A DNA stretch of 64,000 nt from Calditrichales bacterium MX18-03 (GCA_021083345.1 JAJGRE010000007.1:186001-250000); one strand, 5' to 3'; shown: positions 54,506 through 63,280, counted from the first letter of the stretch. Numbers and translations are program-made. The notes: generated by a model not told the origin, from the letters alone.

Positions 54506-56692
54506 ATGCGTCAACGCTATCAAGACGCCTCTCATTCTCCTCAAGATAGAACATTGGATTTGCTGTCGAGAATGACCCTTGAAGAAAAAATTGGTCAGAT
54601 GTGCCAGGTTGACGGCAGGCATGATCCTGAGACCTGGATTCAGGAGCGGCATATCGGTTCCTTCCTGCATGTCACTGGAGGTGAGCCTGAACGCCTTCAA
54701 AAGCTGGCATCAGAAACACGGCTAGGTATTCCCATTCTGTTCGGCATCGACGCCATTCATGGTCATGCCTTTCAGAACGGTGCAACTGTCTTTCCAACGC
54801 AGCTGGCATTGGCTTCAAGCTGGAATCCGCAGCTATTGGAGGAGGTAGCCCGCGTTACAGCCGTTGAGGTCCTTTCAACCGGACTCCACTGGACTTTTTC
54901 CCCTGTTCTCTGCATCGGCAGGGATACCCGGTGGGGACGAATCGGCGAGACCTTCGGAGAAGACCCTTACCTTATTGGGGTACTTGCCGCTGCAATGATC
55001 AGAGGCTATCAGGGGGAAAAGCTGTCCGACCCCTGCAGCATCCTGGCGTGCGCCAAACATTTTGCAGCCTATGGCGAGTCGTTGGGGGGAAGGGACTCAG
55101 CCGAGTCGGAAGTATCGGAGCGCAAGCTGCGCAGCATCTTCCTTCCTCCCTTCAAGGAGGCGGTAAGAGCAGGCTGTGCGACCTTTATGGCCGGCTACAA
55201 TGCCATTGACGGCACACCCTGCTCGGCCAGCAGAAGGCTCCTGACGGAAATTCTGAGGGAGGAATGGGGCTTTTCGGGCTTTGTTGTCTCCGATTGGAAT
55301 AATGTTGGTCATCTGCATACCACCCAGAAGGTGGCTTCGACTCTTGAGGAAGCCTGCGAGATGGCACTTCATGCGGGAAACGACATGATAATGTCCACTC
55401 CCGAATTCTATAATACAGCCATCAGACTCGTGAAGGAAGGCCGAATTAAGGAAGGTGTGATCGATGCTGCCTGCAGCCGCATCCTTCAGTTGAAGTTCCG
55501 ACTGGGACTGTTTGACGACAAACGCTATCCGGACAAGAGCAGGACAGCTGATGTCTTAGGCTGCAATGCCCATAGGGAAAAGGCATATGAAGCCGCCTTG
55601 GAATCCATGGTATTATTGAAGAACCATGAGGGCACGCTGCCTTTTTCCGATAAGATAAAGCGAATCGCGCTCATCGGACCCAATTGCGACAATGTCCAAT
55701 CACAGCTGGGCGATTGGTCCTTCGGCGCCCGTGAGTTTGAACTTATCGCAGTACCCACTTTGGACTACCATCCCGAATATGATGTCAGCCCCATCATTAC
55801 CCTGCGGGAGGGTATCCGGAGGAGAGCCTGTGAAAATGTTCAGGTTGTTTATGAGAAGGGTTGTGATTTGCTGGATGAAAGCAGTCATAGCATCGGGCGC
55901 GCAATCAAAATTGCAGATGAATCCGATGCGATCATTGCCGTTGTCGGCGATACCAACATTTTGAATGGTGAAACCCGCGACAGAACGTCGCTTGAGTTGA
56001 CGGGAGCACAGCAAGACTTGCTGTGTGCATTGAAACAAACAGGGAAACCCCTTGTCGTTGTCCTGGTCTGCGGCAAGCCGCTGACGGTTCCGTGGATCGC
56101 AGCCAATGCCGATGCTGTGCTACTGGCTTGGAATTCCGGCATGGAAGGCGGCCGGGCTGTGGCTGACCTGCTTTTTGGGGATCACAACCCTTGCGGAAAG
56201 CTTGCTATTTCCTTCCCGCGCCATATCGGCCAGCTGCCTGTTTACTACAATCAGCTTCCAGGTTGGCATGGCGGCACCTACGTCGAAATGGATTCGGAAC
56301 CGTTATATGCCTTTGGTTATGGACTCTCCTATACTCAATTCATTTACACCGACCTGCAGGTATCCTTAACGGAGACCGGTGCGGGAGGTGTCCTCACAGC
56401 ATCGGTCAAAATCCGAAATGCCGGAACCCGGGAAGGTATGGAGATCGTTCAATTATATGTACATGATGTCTATAGTTCCGTCACTACACCGGTCAAGGTA
56501 TTAAAAGGCTTCCAGCGTGCGGCATTAAAGTCCGGCCAGGAAAGCACCGTAACGATTACTGTTCCGGTATCCGCTTTGTCCCTCATCGACAGACAATGCC
56601 GTGAAGTTCTGGAGCCGGGCGAGTTTGAGATCATGGTCGGCAGTTCCTCCAGGGATGAAGATCTGCTGCGGCAGCTCGTTACCGTTTCATGA
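54506..56692 (+). CDS. Beta-glucosidase-type glycosidase, GH3 family
   Basis: 728-residue BglX-like enzyme without signal peptide, so cytoplasmic. The N-terminal barrel has the nucleophile segment GFSGFVVSDWNNVGHL (Asp in SDW), KHFAAYGESLGGRD and RIGETFGEDPYL. A middle alpha/beta sandwich and the C-terminal fibronectin-III-like domain (GMEIVQLYVHDVYSS) complete the usual three-domain layout. Acts on beta-glucosides or related short oligosaccharides. Divergent from the galactose operon. Start ATG 54506 has GGAGGGA 6 nt upstream; the earlier in-frame ATG has no site. Confidence 0.93.
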   Translation: MRQRYQDASHSPQDRTLDLLSRMTLEEKIGQMCQVDGRHDPETWIQERHIGSFLHVTGGEPERLQKLASETRLGIPILFGIDAIHGHAFQNGATVFPTQLALASSWNPQLLEEVARVTAVEVLSTGLHWTFSPVLCIGRDTRWGRIGETFGEDPYLIGVLAAAMIRGYQGEKLSDPCSILACAKHFAAYGESLGGRDSAESEVSERKLRSIFLPPFKEAVRAGCATFMAGYNAIDGTPCSASRRLLTEILREEWGFSGFVVSDWNNVGHLHTTQKVASTLEEACEMALHAGNDMIMSTPEFYNTAIRLVKEGRIKEGVIDAACSRILQLKFRLGLFDDKRYPDKSRTADVLGCNAHREKAYEAALESMVLLKNHEGTLPFSDKIKRIALIGPNCDNVQSQLGDWSFGAREFELIAVPTLDYHPEYDVSPIITLREGIRRRACENVQVVYEKGCDLLDESSHSIGRAIKIADESDAIIAVVGDTNILNGETRDRTSLELTGAQQDLLCALKQTGKPLVVVLVCGKPLTVPWIAANADAVLLAWNSGMEGGRAVADLLFGDHNPCGKLAISFPRHIGQLPVYYNQLPGWHGGTYVEMDSEPLYAFGYGLSYTQFIYTDLQVSLTETGAGGVLTASVKIRNAGTREGMEIVQLYVHDVYSSVTTPVKVLKGFQRAALKSGQESTVTITVPVSALSLIDRQCREVLEPGEFEIMVGSSSRDEDLLRQLVTVS

Positions 56693-56706
56693 CACTTGTA
56701 CAGCTT

Positions 56707-57408
56707 TTATCGATCGATTTTATAACCGGTACCCCACACCGTTTTGATCAGCTGCGGCTCCTTGGGATTGTCTTCCAGCTTCTCCCGCAGCTTGCGGATA
56801 TGTACCATCACGGTGTTGTTCGAGTCGTAAATCCGTTCCTTCCAGACCTTGGCGAAGATTTCTTCCGCACTGAAGACCCTGCCAGGATTGCTGGCCAGAA
56901 GATACAATATTCCGTATTCCGTCGGAGTCAGTTCGATGACACGCTCTCCTACCCTGACGTGATGAGTCTGGAGCTCCACCACCAACTTGCCGATACAGAT
57001 CCTGTTTTTGTCCGGCACTTCCACCGCCTCATTTCCCCTGCACAGGTGCCGCCGCAGTAGCGCTTTGACCCTGGCCAGCGCCACCAGCGGATTAAAGGGC
57101 TTTGCAACATAGTCATCTGCACCGGTGCTGAGAGCCAGTATTTCGTCCATATCCTGTTTCCGGGCACCCAGCATCATGATGGGGATGCTGGAAATGCTCC
57201 TGATCCGCTTGCAAAGGGTAATGCCGTCAATATCCGGTAAAAATACCGCCATGACAACAAGCTGAATGTTGTGCTGCATCAGCATGTCAAGAGCCTCCAG
57301 GCCCCTGTATGCCCGAAGGGTTTCAAAACCGTCACTCTGCAAGTGCTGCTCAAGCAGCTCTACTGTACTCTTGTCACTGTCGGCTATCAGAATCCTATCC
57401 GCACCCAT
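56707..57408 (-). CDS. Atypical OmpR-family response regulator lacking the phosphoacceptor Asp
   Basis: 233 residues: receiver domain (1-115) and winged-helix DNA-binding domain (about 130-233, LTPTEYGILYLLASNPGRVFSAEEIFAKVW and the recognition region ending VWGTGYKI). In the receiver, the acceptor position of LDxxLP reads VVMAVFLPDIDG: Asp is Ala (GCG near 57250). The acidic pair is ADSD rather than DD, and the switch Thr is Gly (MMLGARK); the Lys of VAKPF is kept. Aspartyl phosphorylation is therefore not expected. No histidine kinase is adjacent. Start 57408 or ATG 57420. Confidence 0.88.
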   Translation of the reverse strand: MGADRILIADSDKSTVELLEQHLQSDGFETLRAYRGLEALDMLMQHNIQLVVMAVFLPDIDGITLCKRIRSISSIPIMMLGARKQDMDEILALSTGADDYVAKPFNPLVALARVKALLRRHLCRGNEAVEVPDKNRICIGKLVVELQTHHVRVGERVIELTPTEYGILYLLASNPGRVFSAEEIFAKVWKERIYDSNNTVMVHIRKLREKLEDNPKEPQLIKTVWGTGYKIDR

Positions 57409-57439
57409 TCCATACACCATCCGTCATTATTACTTGCCG

Positions 57440-58027
57440 CTACAATCCGGTTTCCCGGTACAAACCTTCACAGACCATATCACTTAGTGCTTTTCTATCC
57501 GAAGGAAGCTCTCTTTCCTGCAGCTCTTCCGGCAGATTTTCTTCAGGTCCCTGCTCTCCCATTGCGATAACCGCATAGATTTCATAGTCCTCCGGAATGT
57601 TCAATACTGCTCTTGCTTTGGCTTTATCAAATCCGCCCATTGCATGGGCATACAGCCCCTGCCTTACGGCCTCCAGAGCCAGGTACCCCCAGGCACAGCC
57701 CGCATCGAAGCCGTTCCAGCGGTTTGGCTTTCCGTTCCGGGAGAACACGGTGTGCGATACCAGCACCAGCAAGACCGGCGCCTTATCTGCCCATACCCGG
57801 TTGGTCTCCGCCAAAACCTCAAGGACCCTCTGCCTGTCCGCTTCCGTTCTGGCAACGATCCATTTCCAGGGCTGCTCATTAAAGCATGAGGGAGCCCAAC
57901 GGGCTGCTTCCAGGATGCTGTTCAGCTTTTCCTCCGGCACCGGTGCCGAAGTGAAGGAGCGAGGGGACCAACGCATCAGAATCAACGGGTTTACCGGATG
58001 ATCCGACTTTCGTTTCTCATTATCCAT
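57440..58027 (-). CDS. Nitroreductase family protein
   Basis: Flavin-dependent oxidoreductase of about 195 residues. Family features are RWSPRSFTSAPVPEEKLNSI (FMN-binding arginine region), ILEAARWAPSCFNEQPWKWIV, and GFDAGCAWGYLALEAVRQGL. It reduces nitro groups, quinones or similar compounds with NAD(P)H; the natural substrate is unknown. Start 58027 has AAGGAG 7 nt upstream. A 12-bp palindrome TTTGCCGGCAAA (58071-58082) and a Spo0A-type box (58096-58102) lie upstream. Confidence 0.88.
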   Translation of the reverse strand: MDNEKRKSDHPVNPLILMRWSPRSFTSAPVPEEKLNSILEAARWAPSCFNEQPWKWIVARTEADRQRVLEVLAETNRVWADKAPVLLVLVSHTVFSRNGKPNRWNGFDAGCAWGYLALEAVRQGLYAHAMGGFDKAKARAVLNIPEDYEIYAVIAMGEQGPEENLPEELQERELPSDRKALSDMVCEGLYRETGL

Positions 58028-58095
58028 AAGCATTCTCCTTTTCCCTGTTCTATAATCCATCATACACTATTTTGCCGGCAAATTTCTATCAAAAA

Positions 58096-58102
58096 TTCGA
58101 CA
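58096..58102 (-). promoter_or_regulatory. Spo0A-type box upstream of the nitroreductase gene
   Basis: TGTCGAA on the minus strand, an exact core 0A box, about 70 bp before the nitroreductase start. Only a 7-mer, so chance is possible; its weight comes from the second exact box 220 bp away at abrB. Confidence 0.35.
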
Positions 58103-58117
58103 TGAGCCGATTCGCAT

Positions 58118-58155
58118 GACCTTTATTATGTAATAATTATTACATAATAAAGGTC
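58118..58155. repeat. 38-bp perfect palindrome upstream of abrB
   Basis: The 19 bp at 58118-58136 are the exact reverse complement of 58137-58155, without any loop. It is AT-rich and lies between the divergent nitroreductase and abrB genes, 119 bp upstream of the abrB -35. Confidence 0.85.
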
Positions 58156-58273
58156 ACTAAAACATTATTATCCTTAAAATTTTTTAGTATTTACTGTTTT
58201 CATTGGGATTTTAACCCTGCCTATCCCCTCAGAATGTATGAAAAATTACACTTCCTTACATTTATAAAAAGTA

Positions 58274-58302
58274 TTGACTTTTATTGTCATATCTGTTAAC
58301 AT
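58274..58302 (+). promoter_or_regulatory. Extended -10 promoter of abrB
   Basis: TTGACT (58274-58279), 17-bp spacer, TAACAT (58297-58302) preceded by TGT, giving an extended -10. Start point expected near 58309. Confidence 0.7.
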
Positions 58303-58319
58303 TTAATCAGTAAGAATTT

Positions 58320-58326
58320 TGTCGAA
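58320..58326 (+). promoter_or_regulatory. Spo0A box in the abrB leader
   Basis: TGTCGAA, an exact 0A box core, about 11-17 bp downstream of the predicted abrB start point. In Bacillus subtilis, phosphorylated Spo0A represses abrB from boxes downstream of the start, so the position fits. Confidence 0.65.
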
Positions 58327-58359
58327 ATATGTAGTATTGTGTATTTGGGAGGAGATATT

Positions 58360-58599
58360 TTGAAATCTACAGGTATTGTTAGAAAAGTTGATGAGCTGGG
58401 AAGAGTTGTTATTCCGATCGAGTTGAGGAGAACCCTCAATATCGAAGAAAAGGACTCCTTGGAAATTTACGTTGACGGAGAACACATCATTCTTAAGAAG
58501 TATGAACCTGCATGCATTTTCTGCGGCAACGCAAAGGATGTCATCGTCTACAAAGGCAAGAATATTTGCCCGGCTTGCATGGAAGAGTTTAAGAAATAG
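58360..58599 (+). CDS. abrB: AbrB-family transition-state regulator
   Basis: 79-residue DNA-binding protein. The swapped-hairpin AbrB N-terminal domain reads STGIVRKVDELGRVVIPIELRR (3-24) and the C-terminal part carries two CxxC pairs (CIFC, CPAC) typical of clostridial AbrB and able to bind a metal. AbrB represses post-exponential genes until Spo0A shuts it off. Start is TTG 58360, with GGGAGGAG 5 nt upstream, giving the family's usual N-terminus (L/M)KSTGIVRK. Transcribed against its neighbours, as abrB is in Bacillus. Confidence 0.94.
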   Translation: MKSTGIVRKVDELGRVVIPIELRRTLNIEEKDSLEIYVDGEHIILKKYEPACIFCGNAKDVIVYKGKNICPACMEEFKK

Positions 58600-58605
58600 A
58601 TGCTG

Positions 58606-58632
58606 AAAGGTTAGGATAACATCCTAACCTTT
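58606..58632 (+). terminator. Intrinsic terminator of abrB
   Basis: Perfect 12-bp arms AAAGGTTAGGAT / ATCCTAACCTTT with a 3-nt loop and T-run. It probably also serves the convergent DUF1858 gene. Confidence 0.92.
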
Positions 58633-58637
58633 TCATT

Positions 58638-58829
58638 CTATTCTACCTTATTCAGAGCATCCAGAATCGTATCTGCATCAAACCCGTGAACCATGGCAGC
58701 CTGTTCGACGGATTCGCCTGTTGCGCCGGGGCAGCTCAGGCAGTGCATCCCAAAGCTCATGAAAACCTCCGCAGTTTTGGGGTTCGCTCTCAGGATCTGA
58801 GCAATCGTCATGTCCTTTGTAAAAGCCAT
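58638..58829 (-). CDS. DUF1858 small protein
   Basis: 63-residue protein of the DUF1858 (ScdA-N-like/hybrid-cluster-associated) family: [44 protein letters not shown]. The conserved CLSCPGAxxES stretch suggests a redox or metal role, which is unproven. Start 58829 with GGAGG 7 nt upstream. Often found as an isolated small gene in anaerobes. Confidence 0.9.
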   Translation of the reverse strand: MAFTKDMTIAQILRANPKTAEVFMSFGMHCLSCPGATGESVEQAAMVHGFDADTILDALNKVE

Positions 58830-58855
58830 CCTATGTCCTCCTTTCAAACAGAAGC

Positions 58856-59701
58856 CTATTCTAAATCGCATCCTATCTTATATATTTCCTTCTTGGGAAG
58901 TTTTCTATCCAGTGCGACTTTTTTTATTGCTTCCTTTTTATCCATTCCTTGTTTGAGATACTGTTTAATATGTTCCTCAACGGTTATATTATCCCATTTC
59001 TTTGCCTCAATATCAACCAGTTCTTTCTCATTAATTCCCTCAATGACCAAAACAAATTCACCCTTTATATCCCTTTCCTCAAAGATGTCGATAACCTGGC
59101 TGATTTTCCCTCTGACGGTTTCTTCAAATTTTTTGGTCAGTTCGCGGGAAACCGATATGCTTCTTTCTCCCAGGCTTCCTCTGATGTCTGAAAGCGTATC
59201 CTTAAGCCGGTGGGGCGCCTCATAGAAAATGATGGTCCTGCTCTCTTTCGACAGGGCTGCCAGACGCTCACGCCTTTCTTTTTTTGACACCGGTAAAAAC
59301 CCTTCAAAGCAAAAGCGCCGGGTGGAGAGACCCGATATGATCAATGCCGTCAGTGAGGCGGTCGCACCCGGTATCGGAACCACATCGATATGATGCTCAA
59401 TACAAAGACAGACCAACTCTTCTCCCGGATCGGATATGGCAGGCATCCCGGCATCGGATACCAGTGCGATGCTCTTGCCCTCCAGCAGAAGCTTCACCAG
59501 CTCCCGCCCTTTTTCTGTCTTGTTATGCTCATGATAGCTTACCAATGGCTTCCTGATTTCCAGATGGTTCAGAAGCTTCATGGTGTGACGGGTGTCCTCC
59601 GCTGCAATCAGATCCACTTCCTTCATGATCCGGATGCACCGCAGGGTCAGGTCTTCCAGGTTTCCAATAGGGGTTGCACATAAATATAAAACACCGGCCA
59701 C
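58856..59701 (-). CDS. rsmI: 16S rRNA 2'-O-ribose C1402 methyltransferase
   Basis: Tetrapyrrole-methylase-fold enzyme of 281 residues that methylates the ribose of C1402 in the decoding centre. Conserved segments [47 protein letters not shown] and FYEAPHRL are all clear. GTG start overlaps the trmN6 stop (TAGTG) with GGGAGGGTG before it; the two are coupled, as yabB-yabC in Bacillus. Confidence 0.96.
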   Translation of the reverse strand: MAGVLYLCATPIGNLEDLTLRCIRIMKEVDLIAAEDTRHTMKLLNHLEIRKPLVSYHEHNKTEKGRELVKLLLEGKSIALVSDAGMPAISDPGEELVCLCIEHHIDVVPIPGATASLTALIISGLSTRRFCFEGFLPVSKKERRERLAALSKESRTIIFYEAPHRLKDTLSDIRGSLGERSISVSRELTKKFEETVRGKISQVIDIFEERDIKGEFVLVIEGINEKELVDIEAKKWDNITVEEHIKQYLKQGMDKKEAIKKVALDRKLPKKEIYKIGCDLE

Positions 59702-60441
59702 TATTTCACCCTCCCGTATATCCGTTGGATTTCTTCCGTAAAGTTTCCGCTTTCATCATATATATACAGCGGGTCCATGAACTTCAGCTCCACATTCCCG
59801 CCTCTGGCACCCTCTACCAGGAGGAGGTTGGGCCGTTTTCCTGCCGACGGATGGATGAAGCGGATCCGCTTCGGCTCGATGCCGACATTCCGCATCTCAT
59901 AAATGATATCCACCAGCCGGTCCGTCCTGTGTACCATAAACAACTTGCCGCCCGGCTGCAGCAATTCCTTTGCACTCTGCACCACATCCTGCAGATTGCA
60001 TAGGATCTCAAACCTGGCGATAGCCTTCGTCTCTTCGGGGTTATTGATACCGCAGTCCTTTTTCACATACGGCGGGTTGACCACCACACAGTCATACAGC
60101 GCTTTGCCAAGCAATGCCGGTGCTTCCTTAAGATCCATGCGCCTCACCTCCACCACGTCCTCCAGTCGGTTCAGCTTCATGCTGCGTGCCGCCATATCCG
60201 CCATATCGGCCTGAATCTCAATAGCGATGATCTTCTTTGGCTTCCGCCTGGCATAGATCAGAATGGGGATGATGCCCGTACCGGTTCCGAACTCCACCAC
60301 CCGGTGCTTCTGCTTGATCTCTGCAAAATCCGAAAGCAGGACTGCATCAACCCCATACCGGAAGGCGTTCTTCTTCTGTATGATGAAGTAGCCGTTCTGC
60401 AGGTCGTCCACCGCTTCATCTTCTCTCAACCGTTCATCCAT
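59701..60441 (-). CDS. tRNA1(Val) adenine-N6 methyltransferase-like protein (YabB/TrmN6)
   Basis: 246-residue class I methyltransferase. Motif I VVEFGTGTGIIPILI (about 43-57) and the N6-adenine/N-amide catalytic motif VVNPPYVKK (about 119-127) are plain. Homologues modify A37 of a tRNA-Val. It heads the trmN6-rsmI pair and matches the position of Bacillus yabB. AAGGATG lies 7 nt before the ATG. Confidence 0.9.
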   Translation of the reverse strand: MDERLREDEAVDDLQNGYFIIQKKNAFRYGVDAVLLSDFAEIKQKHRVVEFGTGTGIIPILIYARRKPKKIIAIEIQADMADMAARSMKLNRLEDVVEVRRMDLKEAPALLGKALYDCVVVNPPYVKKDCGINNPEETKAIARFEILCNLQDVVQSAKELLQPGGKLFMVHRTDRLVDIIYEMRNVGIEPKRIRFIHPSAGKRPNLLLVEGARGGNVELKFMDPLYIYDESGNFTEEIQRIYGRVK

Positions 60442-60586
60442 TATATTTCATCCTTCATTTTAGTTGTTAGATTCGTGTTCAGAAAACTACTGTCTTGAGC
60501 AATGAGAAGTTATCTCTGAGGATAAGGAGGATTCATTTTCCGCAGAAAACCATTACTTTTCAATTGTCGCGGTAGTTTTATATGAT

Positions 60587-60614
60587 AAAAAAAAGACCCA
60601 AGGGTCTTTTTTTT
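60587..60614. terminator. Bidirectional terminator after the ferredoxin gene
   Basis: AAAAAAAAGACCC / GGGTCTTTTTTTT hairpin, 11 bp past the ferredoxin stop. Symmetric A and T runs let it work on either strand. Bases 60442-60586 contain no further gene I can support. Confidence 0.85.
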
Positions 60615-60625
60615 AATGCATTGTA

Positions 60626-60796
60626 TTATTCCTGAACAGGAGCATCAACGGGACAAACATTTGCACATGCGCCGCATTCGATGCACTCATCCGGATTGAT
60701 TACGTATTTATCGTCGCCCGCACTGATGCAGTTTACTGGGCACTCTGGCTCACAAGCTCCGCAGCTGATGCAAGCGTCATTGATTATATATGCCAT
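60626..60796 (-). CDS. 2[4Fe-4S] ferredoxin
   Basis: 56-residue clostridial-type ferredoxin. Two cluster motifs are complete: CISCGACEPECP (from Cys 9) and CIECGACANVCP (from Cys 38). Small soluble electron carrier used with hydrogenases, pyruvate:ferredoxin oxidoreductase and radical enzymes. Start ATG at 60796 follows AGGAGGTG. It occupies the place between yaaT/ricT and yabB/trmN6 where Bacillus has yabA. A possible -10 (TAAAAT) is at 60827-60832 on the minus strand. Confidence 0.96.
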   Translation of the reverse strand: MAYIINDACISCGACEPECPVNCISAGDDKYVINPDECIECGACANVCPVDAPVQE

Positions 60797-60917
60797 GGTT
60801 ACACCTCCTAAGCTTTTTTCATATCCATTTTATCACTAAATTGCTACAAATTAAACCCTTATTCTTAATAATATTAGCAAATTTCCTATATAGGATGTAC
60901 GGTTTTTGCAAAAATTA

Positions 60918-61799
60918 TTAGTTGTCTTCCAGAAGATGAAGGTTCTCAACATCTCCCTCAACCACCGGCTCAGTATCCTTTCCCGGCTTGATCTCCAGTA
61001 CCTTCTTCACCGGATAGTCCTTGACCACCCGAAGGTTGCCTTCCATCAGCTCCAGCCTGACCTTAACCAGCTCTCTCAGGATATTGGACTCGATAACCTC
61101 GCCTTTTCCCTCCGGTGTGTCTACCAACGCGCCGACTTTTGGCATAAACTTCCGGGCGCTTTCATAAGCTTCCTGCTCATACTTGAGACAGCACATCAAT
61201 CTGCCGCATATACCCGATATTTTCGTGGGATTGAGGGAAAGGTTCTGTTCCTTGGCCATTTTGATGGATACCGGAGCAAAGTCTCCCAGGAAAGTCGCGC
61301 AGCATAGGCATTTGCCGCATGGGCCCAATCCGCTGATCATTTTCGCCTCATCCCGCACACCGATCTGCCGCAGCTCGATTCTGGTCTTGAACACCGAAGC
61401 AAGGTCCTTGACCAATTCCCTGAAGTCCACCCTTCCGTCTGCCGTAAAATAGAAGATGATCTTGTTGTTGTCAAAGGTGTACTCGACATCGATCAGCTTC
61501 ATTTCCAGGCTATGCTGCCTGATCTTTTGCAGGCATATGTTGAAGGCATTTTTTTCCTTTGCCTTGTTATCCTCATATACCTTTTTGTCTTCATCCGTGG
61601 CAACGCGCAGTACCTTTTTCAAAGGAGCAACGATCTCCGTTTCCGGTACCTCCCGGACACCCAGCACGGCCTTCCCGTATTCTATCCCCCTGATGGTTTC
61701 GACGATTACATTATCGCCCACCTGGATTTCCAGATCCGCTGGATCGAAATAGTATATCTTTCCGGCTTTCTTAAACCGGACGCCCACTGTTTTTACCAT
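60918..61799 (-). CDS. ricT: PSP1-domain protein RicT (YaaT)
   Basis: 293-residue member of the PSP1 family, the RicT/YaaT component of the RicA-RicF-RicT complex that promotes RNase Y-dependent mRNA processing and sporulation entry in Bacillus. The PSP1 core has the Cys-rich stretch GPCGKCLCCATFLGDF and ISGICGRLMCCLKYE, whose cysteines ligate iron-sulfur clusters in the Bacillus complex. The gene overlaps the holB end by 29 bp and its GGAGG site lies inside holB. Confidence 0.93.
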   Translation of the reverse strand: MVKTVGVRFKKAGKIYYFDPADLEIQVGDNVIVETIRGIEYGKAVLGVREVPETEIVAPLKKVLRVATDEDKKVYEDNKAKEKNAFNICLQKIRQHSLEMKLIDVEYTFDNNKIIFYFTADGRVDFRELVKDLASVFKTRIELRQIGVRDEAKMISGLGPCGKCLCCATFLGDFAPVSIKMAKEQNLSLNPTKISGICGRLMCCLKYEQEAYESARKFMPKVGALVDTPEGKGEVIESNILRELVKVRLELMEGNLRVVKDYPVKKVLEIKPGKDTEPVVEGDVENLHLLEDN

Positions 61800-62802
61800 T
61801 GTTCAAACATACCTCCGCAATATTAAGCAGCATGGAATCCATGCTATTTTTTATACTCACATTAAACCGCATATAGTTTAGTGTATTCTTAATTATTTCC
61901 ATTATACTGATTATCTTGCCGTCCGTCAAAGCCTCATCGTGACTGGACAACATATCAGCTTTGTCAGTATTGACCAGATACTGCTCCCTCAAGCTGCCCG
62001 TTTCGCGATATACCAAAAGATCCCGCAGCCACTCCAGAGCAAACGCCAGGAAACCCTCTGCTTCCGCCCTGTCCAGGATCTTTTCAGTAGCCATGCCGCA
62101 CGCTTCCTGTCCATGTCCTTTTATGGCCGCGTCCAGAAGCCGGATATGGAAATCCCGGGCTTCAAAGCACTGCTCTCCCTCAAGAATTTCCACTGCTCTC
62201 CCTATTATACCATTGGCATATTTAGATGCAAGTTTTATCTTCGTTTCTGGATAGCTGAAGGCTTTTGCAAGGTATGCCTCAATGGCTCTGCTGTCCACAG
62301 GCTTAAACTGAAAAACTTGGCAACGGGACAGGATGGTAGGCAGGATGGCATACTGGTTTTCTGCCAGAAGAAGAAATACAGTGTTCTGGGGCGGCTCCTC
62401 CAAGGTCTTCAAAAAAGCGTCCTGGGCATCATGGGTCATTTTTTCTGCTTCTTCTACGACAATAACCTTATAGCCTTCTTCATAAGGTTTTTTTGAAACC
62501 TCTGAAATCAGCTGTCTGATCTGTTTGATCTTGATGGATTGGCCTGTGGGCCTGATGTATTCAATATTGGGATGGTTGCTGTTTTTCACACGCATGCAGG
62601 TACTGCATTGTCCGCATGGTCTCATGGAAGGAGCTGCCTTGCAATTCAATGCCTGCGCAAAAACAAAGGCCGTGTGCTTTTTCCCACAGCCCTTGGGCCC
62701 GCAAAAAAGATAGCCGTTGGCAACCATCCTGCCCGCCACGGCATTTCTTAAGCTTTCTGCAATCACCGGCTGCCCGACAATACTGTCAAAACTCATTCCC
62801 AT
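61771..62802 (-). CDS. holB: DNA polymerase III delta-prime subunit
   Basis: 343-residue AAA+ subunit of the clamp loader that places the sliding clamp on primed DNA. FCGPKGCGKKHTAF is the P-loop position, with Lys in place of the usual Thr/Ser after GK; delta-prime subunits often do not hydrolyse ATP. The zinc cysteines CGQCSTC...C (about 53-66), VVEEAEKMTHDAQDAFLKTLEEPP and LPTILSRCQVF (sensor 1/SRC motif) are clear. Order darA-yaaR-holB-ricT equals Bacillus. Confidence 0.95.
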   Translation of the reverse strand: MGMSFDSIVGQPVIAESLRNAVAGRMVANGYLFCGPKGCGKKHTAFVFAQALNCKAAPSMRPCGQCSTCMRVKNSNHPNIEYIRPTGQSIKIKQIRQLISEVSKKPYEEGYKVIVVEEAEKMTHDAQDAFLKTLEEPPQNTVFLLLAENQYAILPTILSRCQVFQFKPVDSRAIEAYLAKAFSYPETKIKLASKYANGIIGRAVEILEGEQCFEARDFHIRLLDAAIKGHGQEACGMATEKILDRAEAEGFLAFALEWLRDLLVYRETGSLREQYLVNTDKADMLSSHDEALTDGKIISIMEIIKNTLNYMRFNVSIKNSMDSMLLNIAEVCLNNGKNSGRPV

Positions 62803-62816
62803 TACTCCTCTTTTAT

Positions 62817-63269
62817 CTACATGTACATATCCAGAAGCATTCCCTTGATAGAGCCGATGCTTTCAAGTATTTTGATATTGTCCTTTTCTTCTTTTAAAAA
62901 TTCCCGGCTTAGCTCTTCAACCTTGGCATTCACTTTTTTAACCAGTGCATAGACCTTATGGCGGCCTCTCCTGTCAAAATGATTAAACTTGGAAAACTTC
63001 AACGCGTTGTTGACGACCTCATCCATGAACTCGGTTATCATTTTTTTATAATGTTTGAGTTCCTTGATATCCATCGTCTTCGACAGGTTCTCTCCTTGCC
63101 GTTCAATATCACTCATCAATCTGTTCAGCCTGGTTTCGAGATCCTGCTCCTCCGTCCGCCTCAGCGTGTCCCCGAAATTCGGCTTGTTGCTGCTGATGTC
63201 GGACTTGCGGTCCTCTCGGGAAACACTGCTGGCAATGGCGGGGTGGTTCTTGATATCGCCAATCTTCAT
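62817..63269 (-). CDS. YaaR family protein (DUF327)
   Basis: 150-residue helical, charged protein of the DUF327/YaaR family, always found between darA and holB in this gene order. Residues about 35-75 and 105-145 look strongly helical (LETRLNRLMSDIERQGENLS; VEELSREFLKEEKDNIKILE). Function is not known. ATG with AGGAG upstream, 11 bp after darA. Confidence 0.9.
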   Translation of the reverse strand: MKIGDIKNHPAIASSVSREDRKSDISSNKPNFGDTLRRTEEQDLETRLNRLMSDIERQGENLSKTMDIKELKHYKKMITEFMDEVVNNALKFSKFNHFDRRGRHKVYALVKKVNAKVEELSREFLKEEKDNIKILESIGSIKGMLLDMYM

Positions 63270-63280
63270 AAGCAGCTCTC

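Noticed and set aside
62602-62802. HolB P-loop change (GKK) as a functional loss
   Set aside because: Delta-prime subunits commonly lack ATPase activity, so this is not a meaningful anomaly.
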